63,270 nt of DNA from Legionellales bacterium RIFCSPHIGHO2_12_FULL_37_14 (GTDB lineage Bacteria; Pseudomonadota; Gammaproteobacteria; Legionellales; Legionellaceae). Shown in pieces: positions 47,230 through 56,729 of this stretch (the stretch's first letter is position 1; the number at the start of each line of letters is the position of its first letter). Position numbers and translations under genes: made by a program. The stretch is taken from contig MHBC01000028.1 in assembly GCA_001804735.1 (NCBI GenBank), forward strand, positions 1 through 63,270. The letters are read 5' to 3'. Under the pieces are notes generated by a model. That model did not search any database and was not told the origin of the DNA. It was given only the letters and a program-made list of their open reading frames with translations.

Positions 47230-47823
47230 TTACGCCGCAACTCGACGCACAATACTATTTACATGATCTTGCCCTGCAATTGCCTGCTGAACTTTTTCCA
47301 CCTCTCCTTTTTCTTTAAATGGTCCTAAAATAACTCTATACCAAGTAACATCTTTAACTACTGCTTCTACTATATTTACTTTAAGGCCTTTTGCTTGCAT
47401 CACCGCTTGCATTTTTTCTGCATCCCCAAGACGGGAAAAAGCTGCAACTTGCAGAAGGTAATAAGGCTCATTAGCATTTTGGGCTATCTCTTTTAATAGG
47501 GGTTTAACTGGGGCTATTTCTGAGGATAAATTTTGAGGCTTATCAATAATAGCTGGCGCTTCTTCGTCCATAGCTAATATAGTGTAAAACTCAAATTTAG
47601 GTTTAACTTGGGCAGCTTGAGGATTTGCAACCTTACTTAAGGATAATGGTTTAGTAAAAAGCTTATTGACAACATTAGCCTCAATAAAACTTTTAAGTTT
47701 AGGCAGATCGTACAAAGTAGAAGACAGATATCCAAAGGCAAAAGCTAGAATAATCCACGCCGCTTGCATTAATCTAGATCTTTGCGGCTGTCTTACACTA
47801 GAACGATAAGCTACATTATCCAT
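47230..47823 (-). CDS. SPOR-domain cell division-type membrane protein
   Basis: One N-terminal membrane segment (about residues 22-40, AAWIILAFAFGYLSS), a linker, and a C-terminal SPOR domain (about 120-195: YYLLQVAAFSRLGDAEKMQA, WYRVILGPFKEKGEVEKVQQ) that binds denuded peptidoglycan. This is the FtsN-like layout, and ftsN-like SPOR genes often follow argS. I start at ATG 47823, which shares one base with the argS stop. Confidence 0.88.
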   Translation of the reverse strand: MDNVAYRSSVRQPQRSRLMQAAWIILAFAFGYLSSTLYDLPKLKSFIEANVVNKLFTKPLSLSKVANPQAAQVKPKFEFYTILAMDEEAPAIIDKPQNLSSEIAPVKPLLKEIAQNANEPYYLLQVAAFSRLGDAEKMQAVMQAKGLKVNIVEAVVKDVTWYRVILGPFKEKGEVEKVQQAIAGQDHVNSIVRRVAA

Positions 47824-49583
47824 CACATACTCTCCTTTGTTGCAACACCAAGCAATTGAGTGCCATTACGAATAACTATTGCAACTGCCTCAAGCAAACA
47901 GAGCCTAGCATCGCGGAGCTTAGCATCATCACAAATTAGGGTTACCGCGTTGTAGTAACTATGGAGCGTGGTTGCGAGAAAACGTAAATAATAGGCAATA
48001 AGGTGTGGATCATATTGCTTGGCAGCAATTTCAATAACTTCAGGATAGCGCGCTAAACTAGTTAGAATCTCTTCTTCTTGCGGTAGGGATAATAAATCTA
48101 AAGATGCTAAACCTTGCTTTATGCTCCAATTAAGGCCGCGAGCTTTAAGTTGGCGTTGCACGCTTTTTATCCTGGCATAAGCATATTGGATATAATATAC
48201 AGGGTTATCTTGTGATTGTGACTTAGCAAGCGCTAAATCAAATTCCATATGTTGATCAGGTTTTCTTAAAACATAAAAAAAGCGCGCAGCATCATTGCCC
48301 ACTTCTTCACGTAACTCACGTAAAGTAACAAAAGAGCCACTCCGCGTTGACATTTGTACTCTTTCAGCGCCACGAAATAAAGTTGCAAACTGCACCAAAA
48401 TAACTTCTAAAGAATTATGATCATGCCCTAGCGCACTTACCGCTGCCTTTATTCTACTAACATAACCATGATGATCGGCGCCAAAAACATCAATTACTTT
48501 GGCAAAGCCGCGTCTAAATTTATCCCAATGATACGCAACATCTGAGGCAAAATAAGTTGTTTGTTTATTATCCCTTACTAATACTCTATCTTTTTCATCG
48601 CCAAATTTACTTGCGCAAAAAAATAGTGCACCATCTTTAGTGTAGGTATGGCCATTGCTGCTTAAAGCTTCAATCCCCTTTGTAATAGCATCTTGGGTAA
48701 ATAAAGAGGCCTCGGAGAACCAAACATCAAAGTTAACGCCAAATTCTGCTAAATCATTTTTGATGTCTTGCAGGACAAAATCTAACGCCGTTTGATGAAA
48801 TAGCTTAAACCCTTCTGAGGTGAGTAAAGCTTTTGACCTACTAATTAATGCATCAATATACTCTTCTTTATCGCCGCCTTCTGACTCATCTAAAGGTAAA
48901 CCTTGGCTTATTACGTTCCATGAAAAAACATACTGCTGTTTAATTTTAGCTAAAATAGCGTTTGCAATATCTTTAACGTAATCACCCTTATAAGCATTAT
49001 CAGGAAAACAAATCTCTTCTCCCGCCAAACTTAAATATCTTAGCCAAACGCTTACCGCCAAAATATCCATTTGCCGGCCAGCATCATTAACATAATATTC
49101 CGTTGTAACTTCATAACCTGCAGCTTTAAGTAAATTAGCCAAAGAAGCTCCAAAGGCAGCTCCTCTACCATGACCAACATGCAATGGGCCTGTGGGGTTT
49201 GAAGACACAAACTCAAGTAATACTTTTTGTTTATTTCCCAGGGTAGATTCACCATAATTAGAATCTCTTGCTAAAATATTTGCTACAACTTGACTAAGCG
49301 CGCCTTTTTGGAGAAAAAAATTAATAAACCCAGCCCCGGCTATTTCTACTTTGGCAATTGTCGGGAGTTGAGGTAAAGCGTTAATTAACTCAACTGCAAG
49401 CTCGCGCGGCGCTCTTTTACAGGGTTTAGCAAGTAAAAAAGCAATATTAGCAGAAAAGTCTCCATGATCAGCAGATTTAGGGCGCTCAAGTTGAATGGGC
49501 AAAGTTAGATTGGCAGGAATAACTTTATTTTTTTCCAAGCATTGTAAGGCCTCTCTTATAGCAGATTCTATATCAGATTTCAT
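47823..49583 (-). CDS. argS: Arginyl-tRNA synthetase
   Basis: Class I synthetase (586 aa) charging tRNA-Arg. Seen are the N-terminal Add-1-like domain ([17 protein letters not shown]), the HIGH-type motif in [17 protein letters not shown], and the KMSKS-region equivalent [14 protein letters not shown], followed by the anticodon-binding domain with the DALR motif near the end. Its TGA shares one base with the start of the SPOR gene. Confidence 0.96.
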   Translation of the reverse strand: MKSDIESAIREALQCLEKNKVIPANLTLPIQLERPKSADHGDFSANIAFLLAKPCKRAPRELAVELINALPQLPTIAKVEIAGAGFINFFLQKGALSQVVANILARDSNYGESTLGNKQKVLLEFVSSNPTGPLHVGHGRGAAFGASLANLLKAAGYEVTTEYYVNDAGRQMDILAVSVWLRYLSLAGEEICFPDNAYKGDYVKDIANAILAKIKQQYVFSWNVISQGLPLDESEGGDKEEYIDALISRSKALLTSEGFKLFHQTALDFVLQDIKNDLAEFGVNFDVWFSEASLFTQDAITKGIEALSSNGHTYTKDGALFFCASKFGDEKDRVLVRDNKQTTYFASDVAYHWDKFRRGFAKVIDVFGADHHGYVSRIKAAVSALGHDHNSLEVILVQFATLFRGAERVQMSTRSGSFVTLRELREEVGNDAARFFYVLRKPDQHMEFDLALAKSQSQDNPVYYIQYAYARIKSVQRQLKARGLNWSIKQGLASLDLLSLPQEEEILTSLARYPEVIEIAAKQYDPHLIAYYLRFLATTLHSYYNAVTLICDDAKLRDARLCLLEAVAIVIRNGTQLLGVATKESM

Positions 49584-49687
49584 GAGATCTCAGGGATTAC
49601 GGTGAATTAAAGCATAAAGCTTGCGATTTTACCTCGAAACAAGGGTTATTGACAATTCATGTTTGTAGAAATGCTAGAGAGATGACC

Positions 49688-50830
49688 TTACTTGTGAGTT
49701 ACCTTATTTTCATTATCTACCTTAGGTTGGTCTTGTTGCAAACTTGAAGGACTTTGCGCAAAAATAGAACTTTTTGTTAGATTGGCAGCGGCCTCTAGCT
49801 CCTGACGACAAACAACTGCATGTTTAGGGGTATCGGCCTTATAATATATTGCAACATTTGGGTATTTTTTGCTAAAGTTGTACATTTTGTATATTTCTTC
49901 TTCTTCAATTTGCTCATCAGATAAATTATGTCCTGGAAATTCAATATCCTTTTGTGCTCTTGCGCGTATCATGTTTGTTGTCGCTGTTATATGCATGTTA
50001 TGTCGATTGCAAATTTCAAACATAGATTCAGTTAAATCTGAGCTAACAACGTCAACTGCATTGCAACCAGCATTTTTTGCTTTCTTTACTATTTCTTCAA
50101 AAGAAGCTACATCTATCTCTTTCTTTAATAATACTGTGCCTTGATCATTGGTAAGAATTTCTCCATTGCCATCTTCTGCTGGTTTTCGTTGTACTGGAAG
50201 CCATTTAGGACCTGTTGAATCCCTTGCACCGAAAACTGACCAGGTATAAATTCCAAAAGATAAGCGTAATTTATTATCAGGATTTAATGAGTGCATTTTA
50301 GCCAATGCGTCTCTATCAAAAGAATTTACCATGAAACTACTCCAGTCAAAAGAGGTTGTTTCTGATTGCACAGCATCATTCATAGTTTCATAAACTTTAT
50401 CAACAATAGGCCCTTTACCTTTAATCTCTATGTTTATAGTAATATTTTTCCCAGTTTTTTTATTATACTGATCAACTAGGTGCAATACTTCTTGCAATTC
50501 TGGCATGTGTTCACCATTACCAATATCATATTCTTTGACTTCTGCTAACGTTTTATCTGCAATTTTACCTATTTCTAGTTCATCGTTCGAATTCCAGTGA
50601 TTAAAATGTCCATTTACATTTCGATCTAGCTCATTATCGTGACAAACAACTATTTTTCCATCTTTTGTTATAAAGACATCAAGCTCTATTCCATCAGCTC
50701 CATCTTGTAAAGCTTTTTCAAATGCTGAAATTGAATTTTCAGGCAGGACATCATTCGGTAAAATTTGATTTTCAAACCTCCTGCTTGTTGGTCCCTGACC
50801 TCTATGTCCAAAAATAACAAGATGTCCCAT
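49688..50830 (-). CDS. Glycerophosphodiester phosphodiesterase family protein
   Basis: GDPD TIM-barrel enzyme (380 aa) that would cleave glycerophosphodiesters to glycerol-3-phosphate and an alcohol. Catalytic blocks are GHRGQGP at residues 8-14, PENSISAFEKALQDGADGIE, LDVFITKDGKIVVCHD and the Glu of INIEIKG. There is no signal peptide, so it would be cytoplasmic unless secreted otherwise. A Gln/Ser-rich tail follows the barrel. It stands alone between argS and pepA. Confidence 0.87.
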   Translation of the reverse strand: MGHLVIFGHRGQGPTSRRFENQILPNDVLPENSISAFEKALQDGADGIELDVFITKDGKIVVCHDNELDRNVNGHFNHWNSNDELEIGKIADKTLAEVKEYDIGNGEHMPELQEVLHLVDQYNKKTGKNITINIEIKGKGPIVDKVYETMNDAVQSETTSFDWSSFMVNSFDRDALAKMHSLNPDNKLRLSFGIYTWSVFGARDSTGPKWLPVQRKPAEDGNGEILTNDQGTVLLKKEIDVASFEEIVKKAKNAGCNAVDVVSSDLTESMFEICNRHNMHITATTNMIRARAQKDIEFPGHNLSDEQIEEEEIYKMYNFSKKYPNVAIYYKADTPKHAVVCRQELEAAANLTKSSIFAQSPSSLQQDQPKVDNENKVTHK

Positions 50831-51004
50831 AATTCAGATGCATTTATTGATTAATAATTATAATTATAGATCAATTATAGGACATTACCTCCCCACCAAC
50901 TTTAGTAACTAGGATCTTTCGACTCCTGAGCCTTGCTTATTTTTAATCCAACGTTGGTTTGAGTTTGTTGGGCGCTTATCACATCTAATGCTTAAGAGAA
51001 AAAT

Positions 51005-51124
51005 ATGTTCAAATGTCGTGATGAAATGTCTGAAAGTTTTATTGATTTTTTTCGCACGCGGGCAAAAAACAAGGCAAAAGGCACGTTTACGGAAGATCCG
51101 CAAACTCATTCGCGTTTAGTATAG
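51005..51124 (+). CDS. Possible small protein or gene remnant (39 aa)
   Basis: An open frame on the plus strand in the 275-base gap between GDPD and pepA, encoding FRTRAKNKAKGTFTEDPQTH and a start MFKCRDEMSESFIDF. AAGAGAAAA lies before the ATG. It overlaps the 3' end of pepA on the other strand. Codon use looks coding-like, but no family is recognised; it may be the tail of a decayed gene. A 66-aa minus-strand frame in the same gap (50909-51109) has less support. Confidence 0.25.
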   Translation: MFKCRDEMSESFIDFFRTRAKNKAKGTFTEDPQTHSRLV

Positions 51125-52473
51125 TGTTCATTCAAATAATGCATCAATGCACACAATGCCATGGCTTCTCCACCTTCTGGCTTCCCAGGTTTACTTTTAA
51201 GGTTCCAGGCCATCATGTCAAAGTGAACCCAGCTTAGGTTTTTTTGAATAAAACGCTGTAAAAATAATGCCGCGGTAATAGCGCCCGCATAGCCTGTACT
51301 TGAGGCATTTACTAAATCAGCAATTGAAGAAGCTAACATGCTGCTATAGTCCTTAAATAATGGCAGCCGCCATAATGGATCTTTTGTTATATCACTGCTT
51401 TTCTGTAAAGAGGCCGCTAGTTTTTCATCGTTAGTAAAAAAAGCGGCAATTTCAGTGCCGACTGCAACTCTTGCAGCCCCTGTTAAAGTGGCAAGGTCAA
51501 TTATTAAATCGGGCTTGTCCTCACAGGCTTTAACTAAAGCATCGGCCATTACCATTCTGCCTTCGGCATCAGTATTTTCAATTTCTACCGTTAGTTTGTT
51601 GCGCATGGTAACAACATCCCCAGGACGATAAGCATTTGCACCAATCGCGTTTTCTGCTGCTGCTATTAATACTTTAATTCTAATTGGAAGATTAAGCGCC
51701 ATTATCCACTTCGCAAGCCCTAAAGCATGCGCAGCTCCCCCCATATCTTTTTTCATTAAGCGCATGCTTTTGGCATCTTTTAAATCAAGACCACCGCTAT
51801 CAAAACATACGCCTTTGCCTACGATTGCAATAAGTGGGTGATTTTTTTTCCCAAAAGCAAGCTCTATTAAACATGGCGGCATACTTGATGCTCGACCTAC
51901 AGCATGAATTGCAGGAAAATTTTTGGCTAATAAATCATCCCCTGAAATAACATTGCATTTTGCGCCAAACTCTTTTGCCAAAGCATGTGCAGTCTTAGCA
52001 AGCTCTAAAGGCCCCATGTCTTCTGCTGGAGTGTTAATTAAATCGCGTACTAAAAAAAGCGCATCGGCAGCTATGATGCTGTTTTTTAGCGTATTTTTAT
52101 CAAGACAAAGGCAGCGTGGCTTTTCAGGGTTTTTTTTATATTTAGTAAATTTGTATTGTGCTAAAGCCCACATTAAAATCGCACGCGCAGAGACTTCTTG
52201 CTCTAGATAATAATCGTTTTGGGGACAATTACATGCAGCTATTGCAAGAGCTGCTTCAAACTCATTGTCTCCTGCACCAATAAAGATTTGCTTTAATTTT
52301 CCCTCTGAATCATGAAAATATACTAATTCGCCTAGCTTAGCTTTAAATCCAGTTGCATGGGCTTGCGTTATAGCATTTTGCGGCAAATTATTTTTTTTCC
52401 ATAGATCTTGCGTTACTAATTTTAATTTTAACGCATTTTTAGCTGCTGACTTATAAAAATTGGCCGCCTGCAT
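51106..52473 (-). CDS. pepA: Leucyl aminopeptidase family (M17) peptidase
   Basis: M17 metallopeptidase with two-metal site residues in GKGVCFDSGGLDLKDAKSM, KKDMGGAAHALGLA and the signature NTDAEGRMVMADALV. I start at ATG 52473, preceded by GGAGGAT at ideal spacing and one base from the murJ stop; a longer frame to 52509 would overlap murJ. At about 455 aa it is close to the family; whether PepA- or PepB-like is not settled. Confidence 0.92.
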   Translation of the reverse strand: MQAANFYKSAAKNALKLKLVTQDLWKKNNLPQNAITQAHATGFKAKLGELVYFHDSEGKLKQIFIGAGDNEFEAALAIAACNCPQNDYYLEQEVSARAILMWALAQYKFTKYKKNPEKPRCLCLDKNTLKNSIIAADALFLVRDLINTPAEDMGPLELAKTAHALAKEFGAKCNVISGDDLLAKNFPAIHAVGRASSMPPCLIELAFGKKNHPLIAIVGKGVCFDSGGLDLKDAKSMRLMKKDMGGAAHALGLAKWIMALNLPIRIKVLIAAAENAIGANAYRPGDVVTMRNKLTVEIENTDAEGRMVMADALVKACEDKPDLIIDLATLTGAARVAVGTEIAAFFTNDEKLAASLQKSSDITKDPLWRLPLFKDYSSMLASSIADLVNASSTGYAGAITAALFLQRFIQKNLSWVHFDMMAWNLKSKPGKPEGGEAMALCALMHYLNEHYTKRE

Positions 52474-52474
52474 T

Positions 52475-54040
52475 TTATCCTCCGCTAACTTGGCCTTTAA
52501 ACTGGGCAAAACGGATACCGCTTAATCCTAAGACGCCCACATAAATAATTACTGCGAGTATTACATGCAACAGCAAAAAAAACATTCTTTGACTAACCAT
52601 AAAATGCATCCACCTTTCGCTTGCGCCTGCCCCCCAAAGTAAATAGCTCCCCATAGCTACATTTGCACAAAATACTTTAAGCAAATATTTAATCCAACCA
52701 GGACTAGGAGAAAATATTTTTCTTTTTAAAAGTAAAGCAAACAATATTCCAGCGTTTATATACCCTGCAAGCGAAGAAGCGAGCGCAAGACCTGCATGTT
52801 GCAGTGGATAGATTAAAATTGCGCAGAGGATGCTGTTTAATAACATAACTAAAGCGCCAACTTTAACCGGGGTTTTAATATTTTGCTGCGCATAAAAGCC
52901 CGAAGCTAAAACTTTAACTAGCATAAAAGCTGGCACACCTAAGCCTAAGGTAATTAAGCTTTTTTCTGTTTGCACTAGATCATAGCTAGAAAATTTTCCA
53001 TACCCAAAACAACTAGCAATTAAAGGCTCTGCAAAAAATACTAGCCCTGTTGCTGCTGGCACGCCAATTAAAATAACTAACCTTAAACCCCAATCTAAGG
53101 TTTTAGAATATTTCGCATGCATATTATCGGCATGCCGTCTTGAAAGATAAGGCAAAATAACGGTTGAAATTGCAACTCCAAATACCCCCAAAGGAAAATC
53201 TGTAAGCCTATCGGTATAGTAAAGCCAAGAGACGCTGCCTACTTTCAAAAAAGATGCAAAAATAGAATCTACCATTAAATTAAGTTGCGCCACCGAAACC
53301 CCAAACAAGGCAGGAACCATAAGCCTTAACACTTGCCTTACCCCAGCATCATGCAAGACTAACTGCGGCTTAACTAAAAGATTTTTTTTAATTAAAAAAG
53401 GTAGTTGCAGCAATAATTGCGCAACGCCAGCTATTAGCACGCCAAGCGCAACACCAACAACAGGATGGCTAAAATAAGGACAAAGATAAAATACCGCCGC
53501 TATCATGCAAATATTTAATAAAGCAGGGGTAATTGCAGGCACTCCAAAATACCCATAAGTATTTAAAATTGCTCCTGCCATAGCTGTTAAAGAAATTAAC
53601 ATTAAATAAGGAAAAGTAAGGCGCAACATTTCGGTGGCTAAACTACCCCTTAGACTATCTAACCCAAAGCCAGGAGCAAAAACTGCAATAACTAAAGGTG
53701 CTAGCAATACCCCTAAGACTGTAACAATGGTTAATACCGCACTAAGCTGCCCTAATACCCGCGCTATAAATTGCCTAACATCTGCGTCAGTTTTATTTTG
53801 TTGATATTCCGCCAAAACAGGTACAAAAGCCTGGGCAAACGCGCCTTCAGCAAATAACCTGCGCATAAAATTAGGGATCCTAAATGCTACAAAAAAAGCA
53901 TCCATAGAAGCCCCCGCCCCAAAATTATGCGCCAGTACCATATCACGCGCAAAACCTAATATCCGCGACAAAAAAGTCATAACAGATACAAGGCTAGTCG
54001 AACGCAGCAGCGAAGATTTTTTAGTAATTATTTGTTTCAC
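52475..54040 (-). CDS. murJ: Lipid II flippase MurJ
   Basis: Polytopic membrane protein (521 aa) of the MviN/MurJ family, which moves lipid II across the inner membrane for peptidoglycan synthesis. The N-terminus has SLVSVMTFLSRILGFARDMVLA and FFVAFRIPNFMRRLFAEGAF, the standard MurJ start with its conserved Arg residues. About 14 membrane segments are visible. It is immediately followed by pepA. Confidence 0.95.
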   Translation of the reverse strand: MKQIITKKSSLLRSTSLVSVMTFLSRILGFARDMVLAHNFGAGASMDAFFVAFRIPNFMRRLFAEGAFAQAFVPVLAEYQQNKTDADVRQFIARVLGQLSAVLTIVTVLGVLLAPLVIAVFAPGFGLDSLRGSLATEMLRLTFPYLMLISLTAMAGAILNTYGYFGVPAITPALLNICMIAAVFYLCPYFSHPVVGVALGVLIAGVAQLLLQLPFLIKKNLLVKPQLVLHDAGVRQVLRLMVPALFGVSVAQLNLMVDSIFASFLKVGSVSWLYYTDRLTDFPLGVFGVAISTVILPYLSRRHADNMHAKYSKTLDWGLRLVILIGVPAATGLVFFAEPLIASCFGYGKFSSYDLVQTEKSLITLGLGVPAFMLVKVLASGFYAQQNIKTPVKVGALVMLLNSILCAILIYPLQHAGLALASSLAGYINAGILFALLLKRKIFSPSPGWIKYLLKVFCANVAMGSYLLWGAGASERWMHFMVSQRMFFLLLHVILAVIIYVGVLGLSGIRFAQFKGQVSGG

Positions 54041-54121
54041 ATCTTTAACATGAAGGTTTTATAGCCTTGAAGGATAATCTATTAAGTTAGATCTGAAAAG
54101 GCATATTAAGCTTGTCTTTTC

Positions 54122-54195
54122 CGTAAACGTTAGCGTTACCGTCTGCGTTACCGCTCTAATCATCGGTAACGGTAACGCAAACGGTAACGTTTACG
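54122..54195. repeat. Long imperfect inverted repeat of CGTTAC units
   Basis: Two 32-nt arms (54122-54153 and 54164-54195) around a 10-base loop match at 26 of 32 positions and are built from CGTTAC/GTAACG hexamers. It lies in the 221-base gap between divergent murJ and dgt, so it is not a normal terminator. A weaker inverted repeat TTGTTAAA/TTTAACAA at 54224-54250 lies nearer dgt. Confidence 0.8.
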
Positions 54196-54261
54196 AAGAA
54201 AGCAGCGCGATTCTCAACTTTTTTTGTTAAAATATTTGTTTCTTTAACAAGTGAATATCTC

Positions 54262-55572
54262 ATGTGGACACAAAGACGCTCTTCTTCTTCCCATAAACGT
54301 GGGCGTAATGATCATAGATCGCCTTACGAACGCGACAAAACTAGGATAATACATAACCCTGCATTTCGCCGTTTGCAACGCAAAACGCAAATATTAGGCA
54401 CCAAAGAGGGAGATTTTCATAGAACTAGGCTTACTCACTCATTAGAAGTTGCCTCTATCGGAGTTAGTTTAGTAAGAAATTTACAGCGCAATCATAAGAA
54501 CGATGAATTATTAGCTTTATTTCCTTGTGATGATCTTATTACTGTAATCTGCCTTTTACATGATATGGGCCATCCGCCATTTGGCCATGGTGGAGAAGTT
54601 GCGCTGAATTATGCCATGCGTAACCATGGGGGCTTTGAGAGTAATGGTCAAACTCTCAGGTTATTAACTAAAACTGAATCAAGTTATGGGCCTTATGGAC
54701 TTGATCTTACCCGCCGCAGTTTACTTGGAATTTTAAAATATCCTGCGGTATGGGATAAGGTAATTAGGACAAAACCCCCAGAGCATATTCATAATAAACC
54801 CATTCGGGTAAACGATTGGCTACCGCCTAAAGCTTATTTTAAAACCGAAGAACAAGAAGTAGCTTGGATATTAGATCCTTTATCTCTAAATGATAAAAAG
54901 CTATTTCAATCCTTAAACGTTAAGCCGACAACTAAAAGCCACGGCCATACTGCTTATCAAAGCTTAGACTGCTCTATTATGAATATTGCAGATGATATTG
55001 CTTATGGAGTTCATGACCTTGAAGATGCTATCCACCTTAAATTAATAGAAAAAGAACAATTCGCCACTCAAAAACTTAAAAATCTTTTATCCTGCACAGA
55101 CTTACCCCATAAAGACGAGCTAGTTACCCAGTTATTTCATTCGGAACTGCACCAGCGTAAAGAGGCTATTGGCGAGTTAGTAAATTACTTTATCACCTCA
55201 ACTTATCTTACTCTTGCGCATGAGGACTTTGAAAACTCGCTTTTAAAATACAAAATGGTTTTAAAACAAGAAGCCGCAGATTTACTAGAATGGTTAGTAA
55301 ACTCGGTATACCAACTAGTTATAGATTCGCAAGCCTCGCGCACTTTCGAATTTGGCGGCCAAACTATAGTATTACACTTATTTGATGCACTAAGCTCAAA
55401 CCCAACAAGCCTATTAGACATTCCCCACAGAAATCTCTATCAACGCGCCACCACCGAAAACGCAGCTTACCGCATTATCTCTGACTATATCGCCCACATG
55501 ACCGACGAATACGCCTATCGCACTTATGAAAAACTGTTTGGGTTAAATACTAGAGTGTTGTTTGAAAGATAA
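54262..55572 (+). CDS. dgt: dGTPase-like HD-domain triphosphohydrolase
   Basis: Deoxyguanosinetriphosphate triphosphohydrolase-like protein (436 aa), which splits dNTPs to nucleoside and triphosphate. The HD metal site is visible as RTRLTHSLEVA, then LLHDMGHPPFGHGGE, and later NIADDIAYGVHDLEDA. The final codons (VLFER and stop) are duplicated 1.13 kb downstream, at the head of the second DUF1566 gene. Confidence 0.92.
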   Translation: MWTQRRSSSSHKRGRNDHRSPYERDKTRIIHNPAFRRLQRKTQILGTKEGDFHRTRLTHSLEVASIGVSLVRNLQRNHKNDELLALFPCDDLITVICLLHDMGHPPFGHGGEVALNYAMRNHGGFESNGQTLRLLTKTESSYGPYGLDLTRRSLLGILKYPAVWDKVIRTKPPEHIHNKPIRVNDWLPPKAYFKTEEQEVAWILDPLSLNDKKLFQSLNVKPTTKSHGHTAYQSLDCSIMNIADDIAYGVHDLEDAIHLKLIEKEQFATQKLKNLLSCTDLPHKDELVTQLFHSELHQRKEAIGELVNYFITSTYLTLAHEDFENSLLKYKMVLKQEAADLLEWLVNSVYQLVIDSQASRTFEFGGQTIVLHLFDALSSNPTSLLDIPHRNLYQRATTENAAYRIISDYIAHMTDEYAYRTYEKLFGLNTRVLFER

Positions 55573-55587
55573 GTGTTCCTAATTTTG

Positions 55588-55602
55588 TGCTATAATGTGA
55601 TT
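55588..55602 (+). promoter_or_regulatory. Extended -10 promoter of DUF1566 gene 1, leaderless
   Basis: TGCTATAAT ends in TATAAT at 55591-55596, with TG one base before it. Only six bases (GTGATT) separate it from ATG 55603, so transcription starting at the usual distance would begin at the ATG itself. No ribosome site is present. The same arrangement occurs at gene 2. Confidence 0.7.
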
Positions 55603-56634
55603 ATGAACGCTAAATTGCAATATAAACATGAGTTGTGTCCATGGCTTAAGTTAAAAAGTCTGTGTTTGAGGTTTGCGCTATTTATCTTAGTTTCATTATC
55701 TGCAGTCTCTAATGCATGGCCAGCAGCGCAATCTACCCAAGATACAAGCTTGACTTTTATCCAATTGGATAATCATGCGTCTACAAATGCAACTTCTATT
55801 CAGTCAATAACCTACAGTTTCTTTAATTCAACAGATTGCAGTGGCACAGGTCAAGGAACTAAATCAGGATCTTTTCCCAATCCGTCCTTCACAACAGATG
55901 CTGATTTGCCACTTAGCTTAGAAACCGAATTTACCATCCCATATTTAGATTTATGGGAAATTGGCAATACAGAACTAGGTATTTCTGCTACAGCTATGTC
56001 AGGCATAAAATCTATTGCGGTAACGTTTAGAAGCACTACTGCTAATACACCACAGACCAATTTTTCGGGCAGTAGTTTTGCATGTATACCTATTTCTTGT
56101 ACTAATGGAAAGTGTAATTTAACTTCTGATGATAATATATATGTATTTATATTAGCAACCACAGCAAAAGTAGGTGACCCTGCAGATGGTGGAATCATTG
56201 CTTCCATAGGAAACGGGAATAACCTTATTGCTGCAAGTGATGAAAGTCCCAATATTAAGTGGTGGAATTTTAGTTATTATCCGACCACAGATGCAAGCAG
56301 CCTGACAGATGGTGCTGATAATACAAATAAAATTATGCAAGTACATGCTGAACCCCCTCCTTACCAACAGAAACCCCCCCCCCCACCTGCATATGCCGCT
56401 TGGATTTGTAACACGTATGGAAGCAAAGGTGGATATACAGGGGGATGGTTTTTACCAGCCATAGATCAATTGAGTGCTATAGTGATTAACCTCTCTCTCA
56501 GTGGCGAAACCTACTGGAGCTCTACTGAAAATGATGAAACGAGTGCATTATCTTACAAATTAGGTAGTGGTTCTAAAATATATTTAAAATATTTTAGTCT
56601 TAATGTCCGTTGCGCTAGAACATTTGTGCCTTAA
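55603..56634 (+). CDS. Secreted DUF1566/Lcl-domain protein 1
   Basis: About 343 aa. A signal peptide at about residues 16-37 (LRFALFILVSLSAVSNA) precedes an unrecognised beta-rich region with Cys and a C-terminal DUF1566-type domain (GGYTGGWFLPAIDQLSAIV, YWSSTENDETSA, NVRCARTFVP), the domain ending Legionella collagen-like adhesins. A Pro-rich insert before the domain is encoded by an 11-C tract (56374-56384). I start at ATG 55603, the leaderless start; a longer frame to 55573 runs through the promoter. It is a paralogue of the next gene. Confidence 0.82.
   Translation: MNAKLQYKHELCPWLKLKSLCLRFALFILVSLSAVSNAWPAAQSTQDTSLTFIQLDNHASTNATSIQSITYSFFNSTDCSGTGQGTKSGSFPNPSFTTDADLPLSLETEFTIPYLDLWEIGNTELGISATAMSGIKSIAVTFRSTTANTPQTNFSGSSFACIPISCTNGKCNLTSDDNIYVFILATTAKVGDPADGGIIASIGNGNNLIAASDESPNIKWWNFSYYPTTDASSLTDGADNTNKIMQVHAEPPPYQQKPPPPPAYAAWICNTYGSKGGYTGGWFLPAIDQLSAIVINLSLSGETYWSSTENDETSALSYKLGSGSKIYLKYFSLNVRCARTFVP
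56374..56384 (+). repeat. Poly-C tract of 11 in coding sequence
   Basis: Eleven consecutive C within DUF1566 gene 1 encode part of a Pro run. Slippage of one base would shift the frame just before the C-terminal domain. The tract is absent from the paralogue. Confidence 0.85.
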
Positions 56635-56714
56635 TTTAAGTTCAAGCTTATAGTATATCGATTTTAATGAAACAACATTGGAGTGTTGTTTGCAAGATAA
56701 GTGTTCCTATTTTG

Positions 56715-56729
56715 TGCTATAATACGCTT
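56715..56729 (+). promoter_or_regulatory. Extended -10 promoter of DUF1566 gene 2, leaderless
   Basis: TGCTATAAT with TATAAT at 56718-56723 and six bases to ATG 56730, as in gene 1. Upstream, AGTGTTGTTTG-C-AAGATAAG repeats the last codons and stop of dgt, so the promoter was copied with the gene. Confidence 0.7.

Noticed and set aside
50909-51109. A 66-aa minus-strand frame between GDPD and pepA
   Set aside because: Basic, Arg/Phe-rich content without domain or ribosome site; more likely noise.
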